Assembly: GCA_963589005.1 (NCBI GenBank)
Contig: CAVAJR010000009.1
Span: 6,646 to 70,645, forward strand
DNA length: 64,000 bases
Reading direction: 5' to 3'
From: RGIG5612 sp963589005
GTDB lineage: Bacteria > Bacillota > Clostridia > Lachnospirales > Lachnospiraceae
A program made the position numbers and the translations under genes. Below, piece by piece: positions 44,683 to 51,765 of the stretch. Numbering within the stretch: position 1 is the stretch's first letter; every line of letters begins with the position of its first letter. The notes beneath the pieces were generated by a model. That model had not been told where the DNA came from. It did not search any database and saw only the letters and a list, made by a program, of their open reading frames with translations.

Positions 44683-45104
44683 GCAAGGGTTTGAAAATAG
44701 GTTGGGGGCGTGATTTGGAACGAAAACAGAGCGAATTAACAGTTATTACAAAAGCGAAGGATCTGTGTTCATATGTTATGACCGTAACACAGAAATCGCC
44801 GAGGCATTTCCGGTACACATTTGTGAGCAGACTGCAGAATCTTACGCTCAGCGTGATAGAAAAACTATTTCGAGCCAATGATGTATTTGTGTCAAAACAG
44901 GATTGGCAGTCACAGAAGGAACGCCTGAACTTTCAGCGCAGTGCAATGACGGATCTGAAGCTGCTCGGATATATGGCACTTTTATCTATGGAACAGAAGT
45001 GCATTCTTCCGAAGCAATACGAGCAGATCGCAAGGCAAGTATCAGATTGTCAGAATCTGCTCGGAGCTTGGATGAACAGCGACAGAAAGAGATTACAGCC
45101 GTGA
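44664..45104 (+). CDS. avd: DGR accessory variability determinant (four-helix bundle)
   Basis: 146 residues. The core from ~residue 24 matches Avd: LTVITKAKDLCSYVMTVTQKSPRHFRYTFV, RLQNLTLSVIEKLFRANDVFV, FQRSAMTDLKLLGYMALLSMEQKCI, CQNLLGAWMNSDRKR. Avd is a basic helical bundle that forms a pentamer, binds the reverse transcriptase and template RNA, and is required for mutagenic homing. The ATG at 44664 has AGAGGGGG 5 bp upstream, but the first ~20 residues are encoded by hairpin sequence, so a downstream start (for example TTG 44715) is possible. Confidence 0.92.
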   Translation: MSAVGGRKGLKIGWGRDLERKQSELTVITKAKDLCSYVMTVTQKSPRHFRYTFVSRLQNLTLSVIEKLFRANDVFVSKQDWQSQKERLNFQRSAMTDLKLLGYMALLSMEQKCILPKQYEQIARQVSDCQNLLGAWMNSDRKRLQP

Positions 45105-45154
45105 TTTTTCGCGAGATTTCGGCTTGATCCGGGGATTCGATTGAATGGGCTTTA

Positions 45155-45276
45155 TGCTGGTGGTGGCTGCGGTCGCCTGGTAATAATCAGAATAATGCCG
45201 CCAATGTCAATAATGACGGCTCGGTCAATTACAATGGTAACAATGTCAACAATGATAATGAATGTGTGCGTCCCGC
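45155..45276 (+). repeat. DGR template repeat (TR)
   Basis: Lies between avd and the reverse transcriptase gene. If translated in the VR frame it would read CWWWLRSPGNNQNNAANVNN followed by a further Asn-rich stretch to CVRPA. The excess of AAT/AAC codons is the signature of templates whose adenines are randomised. It is presumably transcribed as part of a structured RNA extending toward the RT gene. Confidence 0.97.
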
Positions 45277-45474
45277 ATTACTCCCAAGGTGACGAGAAAT
45301 CTGCCGTATGCACGGCGATCAGTGTCGGGAGTAAAGGAATCGGATTCCCTCTCGATGAAAATCGGGAAAATATATGTCGGCGGGGGATGCTTACGTTGAG
45401 AAACTTTCGCATCCTTACGGGAAACAGTGGTCGTGCACGGCTACTGTCTCCTGCTGCCGATAAGGTATTGGCAA

Positions 45475-46512
45475 ATGACAGATTATGAAAAAATATGCGA
45501 CTTTCAAAATTTATATAAAGCGCACACTGTAGCAAGACGCAGTAAAAGAACAACACGGGAAGTTATAGATTTTGAGATGAATCTGGCTGGAAATCTAACT
45601 TTGATTTCTGACAGCTTAAGAAGCGACACTTATGAAATGAGCGGATATTACAGCTTCATGGTGCATGATCCGAAGGATCGTATCATTCATGCTCTGCATT
45701 ATCGTGACCGTGTAGTTCAGCATTGCATTTGTGATGAAGTGCTTGCGCCTGCTTTGGATAAGAAGTTGATTTATGATAATGCAGCCTGCAGAATCGGCAA
45801 GGGAACGCATTTTGCTATAAAGCGGTTATCTGGGTTTTTAGCAGATTTCTATAAGAGGAACGGCGCCGAAGGATATTTTCTAAGATGCGACATTCGTAAA
45901 TTCTTCGATAATATCGACCATGAAGTCCTGAAAGTCAAACTGAGAAGGGTATTTGCTGACGAGAATCTGCTTTCACTTCTTTTTCAAATCATAGACAGCT
46001 TCGAAAAAGCTCCAGGGAAGGGACTTCCGCTGGGCAATCAAACAAGCCAGTGGTTTGCCATATACTACCTTGATGGCTTCGACAGATTGATCAAAGAGAA
46101 GCTGCATATAAAGTATTATTCCCGCTACATGGATGATTGTGTGCTGATTCATAAGGAAAAATCGTGGTTGCTGGAGTGCCTTAAAATAATGCGCAGTTAT
46201 GCAGAGAAGGAACTGCATTTATCATTTAACGAAAAAACGGCTATATTTCCAATCAGAAATGGCGTTGATTATCTCGGATGGCATTTCTATATGACAGATA
46301 CAGGTAAGATTATCAGAAAGGTAAAACAAAGCACAAAATATAAATACAAGCGCAAGCTGCGATATTTTCAGACAGCATATTCGAGAAATGAATTAGGACT
46401 TGAGGATATCCGTCAGGTACTGTCAAGCTACCATTCACATTTATCTTTTGGACACACTTATAAACTGAGACGAAGGGTTATCGGGAAATTTGTGCTGAAA
46501 AGAGGAGAGTGA
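45475..46512 (+). CDS. DGR reverse transcriptase
   Basis: 345 residues from the ATG at 45475 (MTDYEKICDF); an in-frame upstream start is less likely. Group-II-like RT motifs are RCDIRKFFDNIDHEVL, GLPLGNQTSQWFAIYYLDGFD, the catalytic YSRYMDDCVLIH and DYLGWHFYMTDTG. The SQ in the QTSQW region (instead of the usual SP) is typical of DGR enzymes and linked to adenine-specific misincorporation. A C-terminal basic region replaces the thumb/maturase domains of group II introns. It copies TR RNA into mutated cDNA that replaces VR. Confidence 0.97.
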   Translation: MTDYEKICDFQNLYKAHTVARRSKRTTREVIDFEMNLAGNLTLISDSLRSDTYEMSGYYSFMVHDPKDRIIHALHYRDRVVQHCICDEVLAPALDKKLIYDNAACRIGKGTHFAIKRLSGFLADFYKRNGAEGYFLRCDIRKFFDNIDHEVLKVKLRRVFADENLLSLLFQIIDSFEKAPGKGLPLGNQTSQWFAIYYLDGFDRLIKEKLHIKYYSRYMDDCVLIHKEKSWLLECLKIMRSYAEKELHLSFNEKTAIFPIRNGVDYLGWHFYMTDTGKIIRKVKQSTKYKYKRKLRYFQTAYSRNELGLEDIRQVLSSYHSHLSFGHTYKLRRRVIGKFVLKRGE

Positions 46513-46603
46513 GGTGTAATCTCGGTAACCATGCACTTTCAATAACAGAACGTTAACAAACTACTTATACAAGCACAACTTATTTGCATCTGCCGGACAG
46601 GAC

Positions 46604-46691
46604 TTTTCAAAAATCAAATAATAGTTTAGAACAGCGCATGCTGCATGAGTGAAATTTATAAACCATTCATGCAGCATGCGCTATTAATGTT
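46604..46691 (+). repeat. Long-hairpin repeat, copy 2 (after DGR RT)
   Basis: Nearly identical to 39303-39388, with two substitutions around the stem (CATTCATG for CATTTATG and GCTATT for GCTGTT). It is preceded by GGACAGGACTTTTCAAAAAT and ends in TAATGTT (46685-46691), the point where similarity to the left unit breaks off and the abiE module begins. Confidence 0.88.
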
Positions 46692-46763
46692 AGAGTTAAC
46701 AATGCCATCTGACTTCAGGTGGCATTCATTTTTTTACAATTCTTCTTTAGTTTCCTTATTGCA

Positions 46764-46792
46764 TTGACAATTTTTGAAATTGAGAATAGAAT
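46764..46792 (+). promoter_or_regulatory. abiE promoter with inverted-repeat operator
   Basis: TTGACA (46764-46769) and TAGAAT (46787-46792), 17-bp spacer. ACAATT (46737 and 46767) and AATTGT (46790-46795) form inverted repeats overlapping the promoter, as expected for autoregulation by an AbiEi-type antitoxin. Confidence 0.68.
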
Positions 46793-46852
46793 TGTAATTA
46801 ACAAAAATAACCTGCAGAGTTATAATAATTTAGCAAACAAGGACAGAATTTT

Positions 46853-47476
46853 ATGTTATATGAATATTTGACAAGCAATTATAAAGAGGCGGAACCTATA
46901 TTCTTTTCAGATATAGCAGTTAAGGGAATCACAAAATCTGCAGTAAATCAGCAACTAAAAAAGCTATGTGATGAAGGCAAACTGGGGAAGTATGAGAATG
47001 GTATCTATTATCTGCCTAAAAAGTCACGATTAAAATCAGATGTAGGGATAAATGCAGATATTGTCGCTAGATACAAATATGTCTCCAGAGGCGGTAAAAT
47101 AGATGGATTTTATTCTGGCAATACTTTCGCTAATCAACTGGGAATTTCAACCCAGGTTCCTAATAAGATTGAAATTGTTAGTAATAATATGGCTGCAAAG
47201 GTAAGAAAAATTCCAATCGGAAAGAGAACCTTTATTGTAAGAAAACCAGTAGTTCCGGTAAATGAAGAGAATGTATATGTATTGCAATTGCTTGATTTGC
47301 TAAAGAACCTGGATGCATATCTGGATGAAAGCTATGATGTGGCACGCGAAAAGGTTGCTCAATTTGTACGAATACATGGAATTACGAAGGATGACGTGGA
47401 CAGCTATATAAGAGAATTCCCGGTTGCTGTATTTAAATATTATTATGAATTGGGGTTGGATGATGTATTTGCATAA
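46853..47476 (+). CDS. abiEi: Type IV antitoxin, AbiEi-like (DUF6088)
   Basis: 207 residues. The N-terminal winged-helix region (SDIAVKGITKSAVNQQLKKLCDEGKLGKYENGIYYLPKK) is followed by the AbiEi-type domain (VSRGGKIDGFYSGNTFANQLGIS, IVSNNMAAKVRKIPIGKRTFIVRKP). AbiEi antitoxins repress their own promoter and protect against AbiEii. It overlaps the toxin gene by about 17 bp, a usual arrangement. Confidence 0.88.
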   Translation: MLYEYLTSNYKEAEPIFFSDIAVKGITKSAVNQQLKKLCDEGKLGKYENGIYYLPKKSRLKSDVGINADIVARYKYVSRGGKIDGFYSGNTFANQLGISTQVPNKIEIVSNNMAAKVRKIPIGKRTFIVRKPVVPVNEENVYVLQLLDLLKNLDAYLDESYDVAREKVAQFVRIHGITKDDVDSYIREFPVAVFKYYYELGLDDVFA

Positions 47477-48377
47477 AGACGATAAAGAATTGTTGAAGGA
47501 TATTATTGTAGTAGTATCCGAACGGACGGGTGTCGATGAAAGCATCGTAGAAAAAGATTATTATGTGACAATGATATTAAAGGAACTTGCACGGCGAAAT
47601 CCTAATGTGGTATTTAAGGGCGGAACATCACTTTCCAAGGCTTATCATGTGATAGAACGTTTCTCGGAGGATATTGATATAACATTTGAGGAACGCTTGG
47701 GTGAAGCCAGAAGAAAGAAAATCAAATACCAGTTATTACAGCCAATAAGTAAAGATTTGGATCTATCAATTGATAATTGGAAAATTATTGAAAGTGATAA
47801 GAATTATAATCATTATGATTTTTTATATGATTCAGTTTGTCCCGAGGATAAAAGCGGATTGCGACCATATGTAAAATTGGAAACTGCTTTGATGTCGTAT
47901 GCATATCCAATAGAAGAAAAAGAAATTACGAGTATTATATATGATTGCCTTTCAGAGGAAGAACCTGAGATTTTGAAAGACTTTGAATTAGAACCATTTA
48001 AAATGAAAACACAGACTCTAGCCAGGACTATGATAGATAAAATCTTTGCTGTATGTGATTATTACATGACAGGAAAAGCAACGAGAAATTCCAGGCACTT
48101 ATACGATATCTTTAAACTTAAAAAATATATTTTATTAGATGAAGCGTTTAAGAAGTTATTTATAGATGTCAGAAGGCACAGAGCAGGTATGAATATTAGA
48201 GTATCACCATCTGCTCAGAATGATATTGATCTATTGGCTGTAGCAGAAGAACTTATGCAAGAAGGCTTTTATGCAAACGATTACGCTGATTCAACGATGA
48301 AACTGATTTCTGATAATGTCACATATGAAACGGTAATACAGGAGTACCTTGATTTGCTCAAAAGTATATTGCAATAA
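47460..48377 (+). CDS. abiEii: Type IV toxin, AbiEii nucleotidyltransferase
   Basis: ~305 residues from ATG 47460 (or 47463). Nucleotidyltransferase motif VVFKGGTSLSKAYHVIERFSEDIDITFE provides the GGTSL and DxD residues; VEKDYYVTMILKEL precedes it. The AbiEii/DUF1814 group transfers nucleotides to tRNA or similar targets and gives growth arrest or abortive phage resistance. The gene pair is AT-richer than neighbouring genes, consistent with transfer. Confidence 0.9.
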   Translation: MMYLHKDDKELLKDIIVVVSERTGVDESIVEKDYYVTMILKELARRNPNVVFKGGTSLSKAYHVIERFSEDIDITFEERLGEARRKKIKYQLLQPISKDLDLSIDNWKIIESDKNYNHYDFLYDSVCPEDKSGLRPYVKLETALMSYAYPIEEKEITSIIYDCLSEEEPEILKDFELEPFKMKTQTLARTMIDKIFAVCDYYMTGKATRNSRHLYDIFKLKKYILLDEAFKKLFIDVRRHRAGMNIRVSPSAQNDIDLLAVAEELMQEGFYANDYADSTMKLISDNVTYETVIQEYLDLLKSILQ

Positions 48378-48386
48378 GTAATAATC

Positions 48387-48458
48387 TAATGTTCAGATGA
48401 GGTCCTTATAGAGTGTGTGAGAAAATGCACAAAATATTATCACATCCCGACTATACTT
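48387..48458 (+). repeat. Flank repeat C, copy 2
   Basis: Homologous to 39381-39450 (TAATGTTCAG.TGAGG, AAAATGCACAAAATATTA, ACATCCCG.CTATACTT). It begins with TAATGTT (48387-48393), matching the sequence at which the abiE module starts (46685-46691). It runs directly into a copy of the VR tail. Confidence 0.85.
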
Positions 48459-48514
48459 TGTGGATCAATCTTGAAGCTTAACTCTTCAAATCATGAATCA
48501 TCCACTCTGCGAGT
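48456..48514 (+). pseudogene. Remnant 3' end of a second DGR target gene
   Basis: 59 bp matching 44544-44602 except at one position near the stop and one at the far end. Read in the VR frame it gives LWINLEA and a stop, against LWINLES and a stop in the live target. Only sequence beyond the VR is kept, and it is fused to flank repeat C. Confidence 0.85.
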
Positions 48515-48532
48515 GTTTGGGTTCAACAGCTC

Positions 48533-48562
48533 TTGACAAAAAATGGAGTTTTAGTGCATACT
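48533..48562 (+). promoter_or_regulatory. Predicted sigma-A promoter of the methionine synthase operon
   Basis: TTGACA (48533-48538) and CATACT (48557-48562) with an 18-bp spacer, the best match upstream of the operon. No SAM or cobalamin riboswitch is seen in the ~190-bp leader. Confidence 0.5.
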
Positions 48563-48570
48563 CCCCTGTC

Positions 48571-48666
48571 GGACAGGACTTTTCAAAAATTAAATAATAG
48601 TTTAGAATAGCACGTGCTGCTTGAGAGGGATTATATCTGTATACCGATCATGCAGCACGTTATTTT
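48571..48666 (+). repeat. Long-hairpin repeat, copy 3 (diverged, right edge of island)
   Basis: GGACAGGACTTTTCAAAAAT then TAAATAATAGTTTAGAATAG, as in copy 2, but the arms are GCACGTGCTGC / GCAGCACGT with a different loop. It is followed by TTATTTTTGTT. Partial CCTGTC/GACAGG pairing precedes it. Confidence 0.75.
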
Positions 48667-48755
48667 TGTTGAGATATTGTTGGCTGCGTGCCGAGGCTCA
48701 CAGTACGGGAGCAGGCAGACAATACCTATGCGGTGATTATAGGAGGCTATAGCAT

Positions 48756-49421
48756 TTGCAAGCCAGACTTACTGAACTGAATTATAATGAAATATTGATG
48801 TATCTGGGTTACAGGGGTCAGGAGATAACCGATGCTGTTGAAATGCAGATAAGAAGATGCATTTCAGAGGTTATGGATGCATCTGAACCGAAGCTGGTAT
48901 GGAGACGCCTCCCGCTGATTAAAGGTCAGATAGATGGATTTGAACTGGAGGGACAGGATATCAGGGAAGTGCTGTCATCCTGCCGGGAGGTTGTGCTTAT
49001 GGCTGCGACAATCGGAAGCAAGGTTGAAAGGCTTCTGATGCAGCGGGAAGTGACTGATATGGCAGATGCGGTTATTATGGACTCTTGTGCCAGTACAGCT
49101 ATTGAAAATGTCTGCGATAATTTTGAATTCGATCTGCGGGAGGAATTGAGCCAACAGGGCTTACATCTTACTGACAGGTACAGTCCGGGATATGGAAACT
49201 TTCCTCTTGGTACACAGCCCAGGTTATGTGCAGCACTTAACACGCAGAAACGAATAGGACTTACGATATCAGCCTCCAATATTATGATTCCACGCAAATC
49301 CGTCACCGCAATCATGGGAATCTCTAATGAAAAGCAGCAGCTTCGCAAGCGTGGATGTGAGGTGTGCAGCATGTTTCTTAATTGTCCGTATCGGAAGGGA
49401 GGACAGACCTGTAATGACTAA
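48756..49421 (+). CDS. Methionine synthase reactivation domain protein (stand-alone)
   Basis: 221 residues from a TTG start with AGGAGG 9 bp upstream. It resembles the SAM-binding activation domain of MetH: DRYSPGYGNFPL, KRIGLTISASNIMIPRKSVTAIMGIS, and a Cys-containing tail (CEVCSMFLNCPYR). It would reductively remethylate oxidised cob(II)alamin on the MetH encoded next, which lacks this domain. It overlaps metH by 8 bp. Confidence 0.9.
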   Translation: MQARLTELNYNEILMYLGYRGQEITDAVEMQIRRCISEVMDASEPKLVWRRLPLIKGQIDGFELEGQDIREVLSSCREVVLMAATIGSKVERLLMQREVTDMADAVIMDSCASTAIENVCDNFEFDLREELSQQGLHLTDRYSPGYGNFPLGTQPRLCAALNTQKRIGLTISASNIMIPRKSVTAIMGISNEKQQLRKRGCEVCSMFLNCPYRKGGQTCND

Positions 49422-51765
49422 GCTTACTGTATTAGATGGCGGCATGGGTACCATGCTTCAGGCAGCAGGACTGGGACTGGGTGAGCGTCCTGAAATATTC
49501 GGCATGCAGCATCCGGAGATTGTTGAGAAGATTCAGCGTGCATATGTAGATGCAGGAAGCGATATCATATATGCCAATACATTTGGAGCTAATGCTCATA
49601 AATTGGCAGGCCTTAACGTAACTGTAGAAGATGTGATCAATGCCAACGTAGCTGCAGCCAAGCGTGCGGCGGGAGGCCGGGCTAAAGTTGCATTGGATGT
49701 GGGCCCTATCGGTGAATTAATGGAGCCATTAGGTACATTGGCATTCGATGAGGCATATAATATATATGCTCAGATGGTACGTGCAGGCGTGCAGGCAGGA
49801 GCAGATCTTGTAATATTCGAGACTATGACAGACCTGTATGAAGTTAAGGCAGCGGTGCTTGCAGCACAGGAGAATTCCAGCTTTCCTGTATGGGTTACCA
49901 TGAGCTTCGAGGCAAATGGACGCACATTTACCGGCACTACTGTTCCGTCTATGGCAGTCACTCTGGATGGACTTGGGGTAGATGCCATGGGCATAAACTG
50001 CTCATTGGGTCCAAATGAGATATATCCTCTTATAGAAGAAATGCGCCAATGGACAGACAAACCATTGATAGTTAAGCCTAATGCCGGACTTCCGGATCCT
50101 GCAACCGGCGCATACGATATGGATGCGGCAGAATTTGCTTCTCAGATGTCGGCATTTCTTGAATTAGGCATATCCATCATGGGCGGATGCTGCGGTACGA
50201 CACCGGAGTTTATATCCGAGTTAAGGGCTCTGCCTGAGGCTGCCGATGATATAAGACCTGCGAGACGCAGAGGCGTATGTTCGTCAGGTCAGATGACGGA
50301 ACTTACGGGCGTTCGGGTTATCGGCGAACGAATCAATCCTACAGGTAAGAAGAGGTTTCAGCAGGCACTAAGAGATCATGACCTGAATTATATAATGGAA
50401 CGTGCCATTGAACAGGCTGATGCCGGAGCTGACATTCTGGATATTAATGTAGGACTTCCGGGAATTGATGAACCGCAGATGATGACGGAGGTAATAAGAG
50501 CCGTACAGAGTGTGGTTACACTGCCTTTGCAGATAGATTCATCGGATGCTGCAACAATAGAGGCAGGTCTCAGAGCATATAACGGAAGGGCAATAGTTAA
50601 TTCTGTCAATGCAGAGCCTGAAGTAATGGATAAAATCCTGCCGATAGTTAAGCGTTACGGGGCAGCGGTAGTTGGCCTTACTATGGACAAGGACGGTATT
50701 CCCCAGACCGCACAGAAGAGATTTGAGCTGGCAGAACGCATAATGAATAATGCTATGGGGTATGGAATACCTAAAGATGATGTGCTCATTGACTGCCTTA
50801 CGCTTACGATTTCTGCTCAGCAGGAGCAGGCGGCAGAAACATTGAAGGCGGTCAGACTGGTACATGAGCGACTGGGACTTCATTGTGTGCTGGGAGTAAG
50901 CAATATTTCATTTGGACTTCCTCAGAGAAATAATATTACAGTAAGTTTTCTTACTCAGGCCATGTTATGCGGGCTTGATCTGCCGATAATCAATCCGAAC
51001 CTGAGCGACATCATGGATGCTGTAGTATCATACAGAGCCTTGTCATGCCAGGACAAGGATTGTGCGGCATATATAGAGCGATTTGCCGCCTCGGCAGATG
51101 CAGCGCAAGCCAATAAAAATGCACCTTCGGGCGCACAAAACAACGAGCTGACTATAGAAAATGCCATACTGAAGGGGCTTAAGCACGAGACGACGGTTCT
51201 TACGGAGCAGCTGCTTACGCAGATGAGCGAGTTGGATGTTATCAATGAGAAGCTGATCCCCGCACTTGATATCGTGGGCGAGAAGTATGAAAAACAGATT
51301 ATATTTCTGCCGCAGCTGATAAATGCTGCGAATGCAGCCTGCGCGGGATTCGACCTTATAAAAACAAGAATTGCCAAACGGGGCGGTGAGAGTGTCAGCA
51401 AGGGTAAGATAGTTCTCGCTACAGTGGAAGGCGACATTCATGATATCGGCAAAAATATCGTAAGAGTGGTATTGGAAAATTATGGATATCAGGTTATAGA
51501 TCTGGGACGGGATGTGCCGGTTCAGAAGGTGGTTGATACAGCGATTGCTGAAGATGTTAAGCTGGTGGGTTTATCGGCTCTTATGACTACCACGGTTGTG
51601 TCAATGCGGCGAACGATTGAGCAGCTTCGCGCATCGGGCCATGAATGTAAGGTAATGGTAGGAGGAGCGGTGCTCACGCCGGATTATGCAGAAGAAATAG
51701 GTGCGGATTATTATGCCAAGGATGCGAAAGCATCAGCAGATATTGCCAAGGAGGTACTAGGCTAA
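49414..51765 (+). CDS. metH: Cobalamin-dependent methionine synthase core
   Basis: 783 residues from the ATG at 49414 (GGGAGGA upstream). Order: homocysteine domain (~1-290; zinc cysteines in GINCSLGP and MGGCCGTTP), methyltetrahydrofolate domain (~300-560; GERINPTGKKRFQQAL, DINVGLPG), helical cap (~575-660), B12-binding domain (~665-783; DIHDIGKNIV, with the cobalt-ligating His). The E. coli-type C-terminal activation domain is absent and supplied by the previous gene. It depends on cobalamin, made by the cluster at 1.3-21.8 kb. Confidence 0.95.
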   Translation: MTKLTVLDGGMGTMLQAAGLGLGERPEIFGMQHPEIVEKIQRAYVDAGSDIIYANTFGANAHKLAGLNVTVEDVINANVAAAKRAAGGRAKVALDVGPIGELMEPLGTLAFDEAYNIYAQMVRAGVQAGADLVIFETMTDLYEVKAAVLAAQENSSFPVWVTMSFEANGRTFTGTTVPSMAVTLDGLGVDAMGINCSLGPNEIYPLIEEMRQWTDKPLIVKPNAGLPDPATGAYDMDAAEFASQMSAFLELGISIMGGCCGTTPEFISELRALPEAADDIRPARRRGVCSSGQMTELTGVRVIGERINPTGKKRFQQALRDHDLNYIMERAIEQADAGADILDINVGLPGIDEPQMMTEVIRAVQSVVTLPLQIDSSDAATIEAGLRAYNGRAIVNSVNAEPEVMDKILPIVKRYGAAVVGLTMDKDGIPQTAQKRFELAERIMNNAMGYGIPKDDVLIDCLTLTISAQQEQAAETLKAVRLVHERLGLHCVLGVSNISFGLPQRNNITVSFLTQAMLCGLDLPIINPNLSDIMDAVVSYRALSCQDKDCAAYIERFAASADAAQANKNAPSGAQNNELTIENAILKGLKHETTVLTEQLLTQMSELDVINEKLIPALDIVGEKYEKQIIFLPQLINAANAACAGFDLIKTRIAKRGGESVSKGKIVLATVEGDIHDIGKNIVRVVLENYGYQVIDLGRDVPVQKVVDTAIAEDVKLVGLSALMTTTVVSMRRTIEQLRASGHECKVMVGGAVLTPDYAEEIGADYYAKDAKASADIAKEVLG

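Noticed and set aside
45141..45488. Open frame of ~115 codons covering the template repeat
   Set aside because: It is in a different frame from the VR-coding frame, has no ribosome site, and the region is explained as non-coding TR plus leader RNA.
45475..46512. Reverse transcriptase as part of a group II intron or retron
   Set aside because: No maturase or endonuclease domain, no intron domain V-like hairpin or msr/msd pattern noticed; avd and an adenine-specific TR/VR pair identify a DGR.
48683..48716. Possible further family B repeat (CGTGCCGAGGCTCACAGTACGGG)
   Set aside because: Similarity is limited to short blocks and neither arm is complete; too degenerate to call.
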